From an uncultured Eubacteriales bacterium (lineage in GTDB: Bacteria; Bacillota; Clostridia; Lachnospirales; Lachnospiraceae), in contig UQYF01000004.1 of assembly GCA_900545175.1 (NCBI GenBank), positions 1 through 64,000 on the forward strand: a stretch of 64,000 nucleotides of DNA. The letters run 5' to 3'. The translations under genes and the position numbers were made by a program. Below, in pieces: positions 41,688 to 49,955 of the stretch. The notes beneath the pieces are model-generated. The model saw only the letters and a list, made by a program, of their open reading frames with translations. It searched no databases and was not told the origin of the DNA. The stretch's first letter is position 1; the number at the start of each line of letters is the position of its first letter.

Positions 41688-43823
41688 ATGGACAGCTTGA
41701 GTGAGGAACGTATTAAGAATATATTGGACAGCGCGGATGTAAGGTATTCGTATAATCTGGCAAAGGAGCTTGAGAATATAAGAAGCAATCCTGTACTGGG
41801 GTACAGAAGTGCAGGCTCTGAGGCTGAGCATGAGGCAGGAGAACTTATTTTTAACAGGATGGTTGAGGCCGGCTTTTGCAATGTTCATAAAGACAGAGTT
41901 GATGTGGATGCATGGGAGTTCAAGCGTGCAGTCATAAGGGCAAAAGCCGCAGATGAGGAGAGAGAGCTTCAGCTTGGTGCATACCAGACGAATTTTGTGA
42001 CTTACGGATATGAGAGTGTTCAGATAGTTGATGCCGGGAAGGGTACACTTGAAGATTATGAAGAGTTAGAAAAGCTTGGAATATCGGTAAACGGCAAGCT
42101 TGTGATGGCAGAAATCAACCAGCGTGAGGAGTGGTGGATTAATTTTCCGGTATATCAGGCTAAGTTAAAGGGTGCAATAGGCTTTGTGGCTGTTCAGGCA
42201 GGCGGCTACGGTGAGGTTGCCGATAATGCGTTAAATGCACAGGATATAGCAGGACCGTGTGATGCACCGGCTTTTTCCATTTCAAGGACGGATGCGGATT
42301 TCATTAAAAGATGTATGGCAAAAGAAGCGGAAAATGAAGAAGCATCGGGCAGAGAATGTACAGTGCTGTTTGATGCGTATACGAAGGTTGTTCCGGATTC
42401 AAGCTCATACAATATTGTTGGAGAGATTCCGGGCGAAAATCCGGACAGGATGATACTTCTGTCAGGGCATTACGACTCGTATTTTTCGGGTTTTCAGGAT
42501 GACAATACGGCGGTAAGCATGCTGATTGAGATAGGGCGCATGTTGATAAAAAACAATTATAAGCCGCATAACACCATAATATTATGCGCTATGGCTGCTG
42601 AGGAATGGGGAGTTATCAACTCTAAGTATGACTGGTCTACAGGGGCTTATGAGGAAGTGTTCACGGTTCACCCGGAGTGGAAAGGGAAGGTAATAGCGGA
42701 TTTGAACTTTGAGCTTCCTGCGTTTGCACATGGAAATAAGGATTATGTGCGCTCGACATATGAATATAGGAATTTTTTCAGAAAGATACTTAAGGAATAT
42801 CCGGGAGATTTACATGAGGCATATCCTGACGGTGTGGGGACTAAGGCACCTATTCAGACATGGTCGGATGACTTTTCGGTCGCAATATCCGGTATTCCGT
42901 CCACAGTGAATGAATTTGCTGGCGGAAAGTTCATGGAGTCGCATTATCATTCACAGTATGACAGTGATGAATTCTATGATGAAAAGGTATATCTTTTCCA
43001 CCATAAGCTGTATGCCTATATTTTACTAAGGCTTGACAATATGCGTATCGCTCCGGTTGATTTTACAACTGTTTCCGATGAGCTTTTGCACAGATTTGAC
43101 AGGGAAATATGTGAGGATAGGGAGATAGCTGACGAATTCATTCAGGCGGTGACAGACTTAAAAGCGCAGGCGCTTAAGGTTAATGCCGTAGTAGGTGGAC
43201 ACAATTATTCCAACGATATATCCGGATGCGAGGATGATAACTATAAAGCTGAGCTTATGGCATGGGGCAGACAGAATAAGTATAGAGATGAGGATGATAT
43301 CCGCATCGAGACGGAGCTTTTAAAAGCATTTGCACTGGCGCAGGATACACTTGTAACACTCAACTGGCAGGATGATGTACTATTTCCTTATGAGACAGCC
43401 ATGAATGATGTGGTATTTCTCGGAAAAGCCATAGATGCCCTTAGCTCTGAAAAAGACGCTAAAAAGCCATTGACAAGGATAAGGAATGCACTTAATTGGA
43501 TATATAGGATAGATAACAACCAATATGCATTTAAGTTCGAGAAAGCCGTGTATGAATATTTTACCGGCTATGTGCTCAATCAGCCGCATGAAAGGTTAAA
43601 GTGGGGCTACGGCAGGATAATCCACCATGAAAATCTTCAGGATGTCGTCAGAAGCCTTATCGATAAGCTGAAGGCTGGCGATGAGAATGTGGATGTAAGC
43701 CGTGAACTCGCAGTGCTAAATGAGGCAAGAGCACGCCAGCAAAAATACCTCAAGCTTGACATAAGGAATACTACGCAGTATGTCAGGGAGATAACGGAAG
43801 TTATCCATAACTGCCTGTATTGA
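41688..43823 (+). CDS. M28-family metallopeptidase
   Basis: A 711-residue zinc aminopeptidase-like protein without a signal peptide. A PA-like insert lies at about 85-225 (LVMAEINQREEWW, KGAIGFVAVQAGG). The M28 catalytic part has LSGHYDSYFSGFQDDNTAVSM (His and Asp ligands) and CAMAAEEWGVINS (catalytic Glu and ligand Glu). A helical C-terminal region of about 240 residues is longer than in simple M28 enzymes. AGGAGG site upstream. It probably clips short peptides in the cytoplasm. Transcription seems continuous from the acetyltransferase gene. Confidence 0.88.
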   Translation: MDSLSEERIKNILDSADVRYSYNLAKELENIRSNPVLGYRSAGSEAEHEAGELIFNRMVEAGFCNVHKDRVDVDAWEFKRAVIRAKAADEERELQLGAYQTNFVTYGYESVQIVDAGKGTLEDYEELEKLGISVNGKLVMAEINQREEWWINFPVYQAKLKGAIGFVAVQAGGYGEVADNALNAQDIAGPCDAPAFSISRTDADFIKRCMAKEAENEEASGRECTVLFDAYTKVVPDSSSYNIVGEIPGENPDRMILLSGHYDSYFSGFQDDNTAVSMLIEIGRMLIKNNYKPHNTIILCAMAAEEWGVINSKYDWSTGAYEEVFTVHPEWKGKVIADLNFELPAFAHGNKDYVRSTYEYRNFFRKILKEYPGDLHEAYPDGVGTKAPIQTWSDDFSVAISGIPSTVNEFAGGKFMESHYHSQYDSDEFYDEKVYLFHHKLYAYILLRLDNMRIAPVDFTTVSDELLHRFDREICEDREIADEFIQAVTDLKAQALKVNAVVGGHNYSNDISGCEDDNYKAELMAWGRQNKYRDEDDIRIETELLKAFALAQDTLVTLNWQDDVLFPYETAMNDVVFLGKAIDALSSEKDAKKPLTRIRNALNWIYRIDNNQYAFKFEKAVYEYFTGYVLNQPHERLKWGYGRIIHHENLQDVVRSLIDKLKAGDENVDVSRELAVLNEARARQQKYLKLDIRNTTQYVREITEVIHNCLY

Positions 43824-44134
43824 GTTCTACAGCTGCATGCCGGCGTGTTCCTGCGGCCGGGACAATGCTATTTACAGACAGTTCTGAAAATGGAGGGTAA
43901 GACATAATTCAGAACAGAATACAGTTATATATTGATGAGAAAAGGTAGAACTTTTTTTTCAAAGTGGTATAATGGATAGAGCAGTAAAGGCTTTGAAAGT
44001 GTCTTATGTACTAGCACCAATTAGCTTTCAGACCTGTTGCCATTGCTGTTTTAAGCTGGCATACAAAAGTCTATGTACTGAAACTAGACTTCTTGGCTGT
44101 ATTTTAGTGATAAAAATAAAAAAGAGGAAGCTTT
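43824..44134. other. Intergenic region before acetyltransferase gene
   Basis: No gene seen. It has a GC-rich hairpin-prone tract at 43830-43865 (GCATGCCGGCGTG, CTGCGGCCGG) after the peptidase gene. A good TATAAT at about 43968-43973 probably serves the gene at 44135, giving a leader of about 150 bases. Confidence 0.45.
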
Positions 44135-44767
44135 ATGACAAGTGACACGTTATATCGAGTGAAAAAGGAAGATTTTCCGAAGTTAGAACAGCTTTTGATC
44201 AAGTGTTTTGAGAAGGATCCGCTCTATGTGAGCATGATTCCGGATGAGAATGTGAGAAAGAGACTTATGCCGGAGCTTTTTAAGTGCGACTTGGATGAGT
44301 TTTATGAGACCTGTGAGATATTCGCTGACAGCGAAGAAATAAACGGGATTCTGGTTGTATCAGACGAGGCTGAGCCATATAATCTGGTTCATTTCTATAT
44401 GTCAGAGGTGCTTGCCGAGCTTAGGACGGATGGGTATCTTTTAAAGGAAGACCCATCAATGAAGACTCTTAAGAATTTCATAATCGGCAGGGATTACCTC
44501 AATTCGAGCTGGACAGACCAGCTTCATCAGAACAACAGGTTACATATAATATATTTGGCAGTAAATCCTGAGCTGCAGCATCATGGCATCGCAGCTAAGC
44601 TCATTGGAGAAGTTGTAGATTATGCAGATAAGCATAAGATGATGATATCGCTTGAGACACATAATCCTAAGAATGTAGATATGTACAAGCATTTTGGATT
44701 TCAGATGTATGATACGATTCAAAAGCATTTTGGACTTACGCAGTATTGCATGATAAAGCAGGTGTAA
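44135..44767 (+). CDS. GNAT-family acetyltransferase
   Basis: A 210-residue predicted N-acetyltransferase. The acetyl-CoA region reads IIYLAVNPELQHHGIAAKLIGEVVDYADKH, followed by ISLETHNPKNVDMYKHFGFQMY, as in small-molecule GNAT enzymes. The first 100 residues are divergent. AGAGGAAG is the ribosome site. It stands alone with its own promoter and is not closely similar to the acetyltransferase at 41091. The substrate is unknown. Confidence 0.8.
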   Translation: MTSDTLYRVKKEDFPKLEQLLIKCFEKDPLYVSMIPDENVRKRLMPELFKCDLDEFYETCEIFADSEEINGILVVSDEAEPYNLVHFYMSEVLAELRTDGYLLKEDPSMKTLKNFIIGRDYLNSSWTDQLHQNNRLHIIYLAVNPELQHHGIAAKLIGEVVDYADKHKMMISLETHNPKNVDMYKHFGFQMYDTIQKHFGLTQYCMIKQV

Positions 44768-44804
44768 GTAAAGTATATAAGAGTAGTAAAGTGTGAAAAT
44801 TTTC

Positions 44805-44833
44805 TTGCATTAAAGTGAATTTTGGCATACTAT
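44805..44833 (+). promoter_or_regulatory. Promoter of glycogen phosphorylase gene
   Basis: TTGCAT (44805-44810), a 17-bp spacer and TACTAT (44828-44833) give a start near 44840 and so a leader of about 225 bases. Confidence 0.55.
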
Positions 44834-44839
44834 TATATT

Positions 44840-45066
44840 AAAGATATCAGTGGCAAAAAAACGTTAGTGCTTGCACAATTAGGTTCTTGAACTTGGAACC
44901 CACAAAACATGGGAAAGCAGTGATTTACGCAGTAGATTAGTGGATTCCGAATGTTTTAGAATTGAGAGAGCTGTTTTACAGCGGAGCAATTCGAGGATAT
45001 CAAATGAGGGGCAAAATACCTTTTTACCCTCATATTAAATTAATTATTAATGCGTGGAGGTGTTGT
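44840..45066 (+). ncRNA. Long structured leader of glgP, class unknown
   Basis: About 225 bases of untranslated leader with several hairpins in a row: GGTTC...GAACC (about 44891-44909), CCCA...TGGG just after, and GCTGTTTTACAGC near 44970. It matches no riboswitch class I can name. A reading frame crosses part of it but has no ribosome site. Confidence 0.35.
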
Positions 45067-47544
45067 ATGGATACGGTTGTTTTCAACAAAGAGGACTTTA
45101 AGAAATCCGTGTTAGACAATGTAAAGAATATTTACAGGAAGAATATCAATGAGGCAACCAAGCAGCAGGTATTTCAGGCTGTAGCGTATGCTGTCAAGGA
45201 TATGATTATAGACAGATGGATTGCTACGCAGAAGGAGTATGAGAAGCAGGATGTAAAGACTGTTTATTATATGTCCATGGAGTTCCTTATGGGACGTGCA
45301 CTCGGAAATAATATGATTAACCTGTGCTGCTATAAGGAAGTCAAGGAGGTTCTTGATGAGCTTGGCTTTGATATAAATGTCATCGAGGATCAGGAGCCGG
45401 ACGCAGCGCTTGGCAACGGAGGTCTTGGAAGACTTGCGGCATGTTTCCTTGATTCACTTTCTACACTCGGATATCCGGCTTACGGCTGTGGTATCAGATA
45501 TAAGTATGGAATGTTCAAGCAGGAGATCAGAGACGGATACCAGATAGAGGTTCCGGATGACTGGCTAAGAGACGGCAACCCATTCGAGGTTAAGCGTTCA
45601 GAATATGCTGTGGAAGTCAAGTTCGGCGGCTATGTAAGATGCTACAGAGGCGATGACGGAAGAGAACATTTTGTTCAGGAGAATTATCAGTGTGTGAACG
45701 CTGTTCCTTATGACCTTCCTATCGTGGGCTACGGCAATAATGTTGTAAATACACTCAGAATATGGGATGCAGAGCCGATACAGCATTTTAACCTTGACTT
45801 TTTTGACAAGGGAGACTATCAGAAGGCTACAGAGCAGGAGAATCTTGCAAAGAACATTGTTGAGGTTTTATATCCTAATGACAATCATTATGCCGGCAAG
45901 GAGTTAAGACTTAAGCAGCAATACTTCTTCATATCTGCCAGTGTTCAGAGAGCAGTTGCCAAGTTTAAGGAAAAACACAGTGATATACATCATTTCCCTG
46001 AGAAGGTGTGCTTCCAGCTTAATGATACACATCCTACAGTTGCAGTGGCAGAGCTTATGAGAATACTTCTTGATGATGAAGGACTTGAGTGGGACGAGGC
46101 ATGGGATATCACAACAAAGACATGTGCTTACACTAACCATACAATCATGGCTGAGGCACTTGAGAAGTGGCCTATCGAGCTTTTCTCAAGACTTCTTCCG
46201 AGAATATATCAGATTGTTGAAGAAATCAACAGACGTTTTGTAGAGAAGATTAAGACAATGTATCCTGGCAATCAGGAGAAGATACGCAAAATGGCAATCG
46301 TATATGATGGACAGGTTAAGATGGCACATCTTGCAATCGCAGCAGGCTTCTCTGTCAACGGTGTTGCAAAGCTTCATACAGAGATACTTGAAAAGCAGGA
46401 GCTCAAGGATTTCTATGAGATGATGCCTGAGAAGTTTAACAATAAGACAAATGGTATCACACAGAGACGTTTCCTTCTTCATGGCAATCCTCTTCTCGCT
46501 GACTGGGTTACTAATAAGATTGGTGATGATTGGATTACAGACCTTCCACAGATTAGCAAGCTCAAGGTATATGCAGATGACGAGCTGAGCCAGAGTGAGT
46601 TTATGCAGATTAAGTACCGCAATAAGATTCGTCTCGCAGAATATATTAAGGAGCACAATGGAATTGAAGTTGACCCGCGTTCAATTTTTGATGTTCAGGT
46701 AAAGAGACTTCATGAGTATAAGAGACAGCTTCTTAACATACTTCATGTTATGTATCTCTACAATCAGATAAAGGAGCATCCGGAGATGGATTTCTATCCA
46801 AGAACATTTATTTTCGGTGCTAAGGCGGCAGCAGGCTACAAGAGAGCAAAAGCTACAATCAAGCTTATCAACAATGTTGCAAATGTTATCAATAATGATA
46901 AGTCAATCGATGGAAAGATTAAGGTCGTATTCATAGAGAACTACCGTGTATCGAATGCCGAGATTATTTTTGCTGCAGCAGATGTCAGTGAGCAGATTTC
47001 AACAGCTTCTAAGGAAGCTTCCGGTACAGGCAACATGAAGTTCATGTTAAACGGTGCATTGACACTCGGTACAATGGATGGAGCAAATGTCGAGATTGTA
47101 AATGAAGTAGGCGCAGATAACGCTGTGATTTTCGGACTCAGTGCGGATGAAGTAATCCGCTATGAGAATGAAGGCGGCTACAATCCTATGGATATCTTCA
47201 ACAACGACCAGGATATCAGACAGGTTCTTATGCAGCTTATCAACGGCTTCTATTCACCTGAGGATCCTGAGATGTTCCGCGAGATTTATGATTCGCTTCT
47301 TCATGCACAGGGCGGCAATCGTGCTGATGTATACTTCATATTGAAGGATTTCCGTTCCTATGCACAGGCACAGAAGAAGATAGAAGAGAAGTATCGTGAT
47401 ACTAAGGGCTGGGCTCGTTCAGCTATGCTCAACACAGCATGCAGCGGCAAGTTCACATCCGACAGAACAATCGAGGAATATGTACATGATATCTGGCACC
47501 TTGAGAAGGTTAAGGTTGACCTTACAGATGCTGACTGTGTATAG
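45067..47544 (+). CDS. glgP: Glycogen/maltodextrin phosphorylase
   Basis: An 825-residue GT35 enzyme that releases glucose-1-phosphate from alpha-1,4-glucan; PLP dependent. Hallmarks are DAALGNGGLGRLAACFLDSL, the GIRYKYGMFKQ block and the PLP-lysine signature EASGTGNMKFMLNGALTLGT. The start at 45067 follows GGAGG by seven bases; the open frame from 44962 is leader. It has a strong promoter and a strong terminator, so it is a single-gene unit. It probably feeds stored glycogen into glycolysis. Confidence 0.95.
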   Translation: MDTVVFNKEDFKKSVLDNVKNIYRKNINEATKQQVFQAVAYAVKDMIIDRWIATQKEYEKQDVKTVYYMSMEFLMGRALGNNMINLCCYKEVKEVLDELGFDINVIEDQEPDAALGNGGLGRLAACFLDSLSTLGYPAYGCGIRYKYGMFKQEIRDGYQIEVPDDWLRDGNPFEVKRSEYAVEVKFGGYVRCYRGDDGREHFVQENYQCVNAVPYDLPIVGYGNNVVNTLRIWDAEPIQHFNLDFFDKGDYQKATEQENLAKNIVEVLYPNDNHYAGKELRLKQQYFFISASVQRAVAKFKEKHSDIHHFPEKVCFQLNDTHPTVAVAELMRILLDDEGLEWDEAWDITTKTCAYTNHTIMAEALEKWPIELFSRLLPRIYQIVEEINRRFVEKIKTMYPGNQEKIRKMAIVYDGQVKMAHLAIAAGFSVNGVAKLHTEILEKQELKDFYEMMPEKFNNKTNGITQRRFLLHGNPLLADWVTNKIGDDWITDLPQISKLKVYADDELSQSEFMQIKYRNKIRLAEYIKEHNGIEVDPRSIFDVQVKRLHEYKRQLLNILHVMYLYNQIKEHPEMDFYPRTFIFGAKAAAGYKRAKATIKLINNVANVINNDKSIDGKIKVVFIENYRVSNAEIIFAAADVSEQISTASKEASGTGNMKFMLNGALTLGTMDGANVEIVNEVGADNAVIFGLSADEVIRYENEGGYNPMDIFNNDQDIRQVLMQLINGFYSPEDPEMFREIYDSLLHAQGGNRADVYFILKDFRSYAQAQKKIEEKYRDTKGWARSAMLNTACSGKFTSDRTIEEYVHDIWHLEKVKVDLTDADCV

Positions 47545-47618
47545 ACCGGTCAGAGATATAATTAAGTATAATTATCATAAGAATCTTTAAATGATTTATA
47601 TAGTATAAGCAATAATTA

Positions 47619-47658
47619 AAGCACCCACTGCATAGACTATGTGCAGGGGGTGCTTTTT
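47619..47658 (+). terminator. Terminator after glgP, overlapping the next ribosome site
   Basis: AAGCACCCACTGCAT (47619-47633) pairs with ATGTGCAGGGGGTGCTT (47639-47655) and is followed by a T run. The right arm contains AGGGGG, the only plausible ribosome site for the gene starting at 47661. Confidence 0.85.
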
Positions 47659-47660
47659 GC

Positions 47661-48599
47661 ATGAAAAGACAGATTAAAACTGTTCTGTACTGCTTTGTGG
47701 CAGTTTTTTTGATACCTTTTATGATTACACTGATACTAAGTGGAGTAGGGCTTGAAAAAGAAAAAATCGGACTTGCCCTTACCTCAGGAATCACCGGAAA
47801 CAGCGGTAAAGATACTGTAAAAGTAAGCTATTCTATCGGAAGTGAGAATATGGATATGGATGAGTATATTGCCGGTGTGTTAGCACCTGCATATGATTAT
47901 TGTGATAATGAAGAGTTTCTAAAGACAATGGCTGTCATGTGCCGCACATACATAACCTACTGCAATGAAAATAATAAAAAAAATGAAACACAGTTCTATT
48001 CTGATTTGCAGTTAGAGGAGCGCTGGGGCGATGAGTGGAAGAAAAAAAAGGCTGCGCTTACTGTTGCAGCCGAACAGACGAAAGGACTTGTGATTGTATG
48101 CGATGAAAATGTCATTTATCCGTACAGCCATCTTCTTACAAGTGGTTATACAAGAAATCTCAGGGAGAACTGTAAGTATTTGTGTGAAGCTGTGCAGACG
48201 CAGGACAGCACAGAGGAAGACTATGTAAGCATATGCGATTTTACTGACAAAGAATTCACGGCAGTAATCAAAAATAACTTTGAGGGTCTGTATTTTTCTG
48301 ACAGGCATTCAGCTAACCAGCTTCAGATAGTTGAAAAGACTACAGGAGGGTACGTTGTGCTTATACAGATTGGAAATATTATAGTTGACGGCGATACATT
48401 TGCACAAGTACTGGGACTTGCATCGCCATCATTCACTTACAAGGAGATAACAGATGGCATACGCTTCACTGTCAAGGGGCAGGGGAGCGGCTACGGCATG
48501 TCAATAGCAGGTGCAAAGACAAAAGCATTATCGGGTGAAGCTTATCATGAGATAATCAATTATTATTTTGAAAATATTGCTGTTCAAAACATAAGATAG
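47661..48599 (+). CDS. SpoIID-like protein, catalytic site altered
   Basis: A 312-residue SpoIID/LytB-domain protein with one N-terminal membrane segment (7-29). SpoIID is a peptidoglycan lytic transglycosylase needed for engulfment during sporulation. The family frame is visible: MDEYIAGVLA, then KTMAVMCRTYITY and a C-terminal GQGSGYGMSIAGAKTKALSGEAYHEIINYYF. Where SpoIID has the catalytic Glu in an AEMP-type motif, this protein reads PAYDY, so activity is doubtful. The gene begins inside the tail of the glgP terminator. Next to a SpoIIQ-like gene it matches the spoIID-spoIIQ order of clostridia. Confidence 0.8.
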   Translation: MKRQIKTVLYCFVAVFLIPFMITLILSGVGLEKEKIGLALTSGITGNSGKDTVKVSYSIGSENMDMDEYIAGVLAPAYDYCDNEEFLKTMAVMCRTYITYCNENNKKNETQFYSDLQLEERWGDEWKKKKAALTVAAEQTKGLVIVCDENVIYPYSHLLTSGYTRNLRENCKYLCEAVQTQDSTEEDYVSICDFTDKEFTAVIKNNFEGLYFSDRHSANQLQIVEKTTGGYVVLIQIGNIIVDGDTFAQVLGLASPSFTYKEITDGIRFTVKGQGSGYGMSIAGAKTKALSGEAYHEIINYYFENIAVQNIR

Positions 48600-48812
48600 A
48601 TGAAAGATAAAAAGATAATACCTCAATATCTGTATAAAAAATGAGTCTGTGGCAATCCTATTAACAAGAGTAAAGGAACTATATAGCTTTTAGCGGTAAT
48701 GTTCCGAGTATAACTCATGAAAATTGATAGTGCGGATGTAACACTGATAGCCGGCGGCAATGTATTAAATGGGCCGTGAGCTTAGGATGGCATTTCGCAG
48801 GAGGAGGTTGCC

Positions 48813-49874
48813 TTGAATAGACGAAGAAATAAGGTGGATATGGAGAAGATATTTGCCACCGTCATCTCTCTTGCCATCATGGTTGCTCTGGTGGTTGGAG
48901 TAGTATCTATACTTAGAAGCAATAATTCGAAGGGAGATAACAGACAGAATTATATTGATTTAAATGAAATCAACGAGGCCTTGAGTGAGAGCGGGCAGAG
49001 CACACAGAGGCAGGCTGAGGGTATGGAGGAACAGAGCAATGTTGCAAGAAATGATGAAAAAGACGATAAGAGCGTCAAGAATGACGATGAAAAAAATACG
49101 ACAAAAGATAATGACAATTCCATCGTCCCTTCGGAAGACAGTATTAAAGACAGAGACACTGATGTGGCGAAAAATACAGATGATAAAGGACAAAAGAGCA
49201 CAGAAAATGCAATAGGGAACGAGAGCGCAGAGAGTAAGCCGGATAAGGACGAAAATGTGGACTCAGATGATAAGGCTGAGGTAGGAGCTACGGCAGCCGA
49301 CAGTGAGATGCCGGAGACGGAAAGCATGCAGGAGACTGTACAGACAGCAGAGGGTAATGCACAGACAGCGGAAGGTGAGACTATAGAAAATCAGGAAAAT
49401 ATTAGCGATACAACTCCTGTGAATGCAAGCACAGCTACTATTTTAGGATATAGCTTTAATGAAGAGAGCACGATGATGTGGCCTGCAAGCGGTGATGTTA
49501 TCTTAAATTACAACATGAGCAATACAATCTATTTTCCTACACTTGATGTATACAGATGTAATCCTGCAATCGTCATAAGTGCTCCGGAGGATTCGGTTGT
49601 ATGTGCAGCGGCTGACGGAATTGTGATTTCAGTGTATGAGACAAGTGAGACAGGCCTCACAATGGAAGTAGCGCTTGGAAATGATTATGTGATGACTTAC
49701 GGCCAGCTTAAGGATGTCAAGGTCGGTGTCGGAAGTCAGGTCAAGAGAGGAGATGCACTTGCTGCGGTTGCGGCACCGAGCCAGTACTATACAGTGGAGG
49801 GAAGCAACCTGTATTTCAAGCTTGAAAAGGCAGGAGAGAGCGTGAATCCTATGGATTTTATCGATGCCGAATAA
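48813..49874 (+). CDS. SpoIIQ-like M23-domain protein, zinc ligands lost
   Basis: A 353-residue membrane-anchored protein: short basic N-terminus, membrane segment (about 15-34), an acidic Glu/Asp/Asn/Lys-rich linker (about 45-195) and an M23/LytM-like domain (about 210-350; MWPASGDVILNYN, APEDSVVCAAADGIV, GVGSQVKRGDALA). The usual zinc-binding histidines are absent (YGQL where active enzymes have Y-x-H-L). SpoIIQ is the mother cell/forespore zipper protein. The start is TTG 48813 after a GGAGGAGG run; ATG 48840 is an alternative. The long linker is unusual. Confidence 0.75.
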   Translation: MNRRRNKVDMEKIFATVISLAIMVALVVGVVSILRSNNSKGDNRQNYIDLNEINEALSESGQSTQRQAEGMEEQSNVARNDEKDDKSVKNDDEKNTTKDNDNSIVPSEDSIKDRDTDVAKNTDDKGQKSTENAIGNESAESKPDKDENVDSDDKAEVGATAADSEMPETESMQETVQTAEGNAQTAEGETIENQENISDTTPVNASTATILGYSFNEESTMMWPASGDVILNYNMSNTIYFPTLDVYRCNPAIVISAPEDSVVCAAADGIVISVYETSETGLTMEVALGNDYVMTYGQLKDVKVGVGSQVKRGDALAAVAAPSQYYTVEGSNLYFKLEKAGESVNPMDFIDAE

Positions 49875-49906
49875 AAGCAGAAGATAAAATTATACAATAA
49901 CAGAAT

Positions 49907-49955
49907 AAAAGGGCTGCCGCTTTAACAATCAGAAGTGTTAAGGCGCAGCCCTTTT
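49907..49955. terminator. Bidirectional terminator between SpoIIQ-like and MCP genes
   Basis: AAAAGGGCTGCCGCTTTAAC pairs with GTTAAGGCGCAGCCCTTTT across a short loop. It has A/T runs at both sides and contains the MCP stop codon. Confidence 0.85.

Noticed and set aside
43960..44050. tRNA-like words (GGTATAATGGATAGAGCA) suggesting a tRNA gene
   Set aside because: No cloverleaf, anticodon stem or T-loop can be formed; the TATAAT is better read as a promoter.
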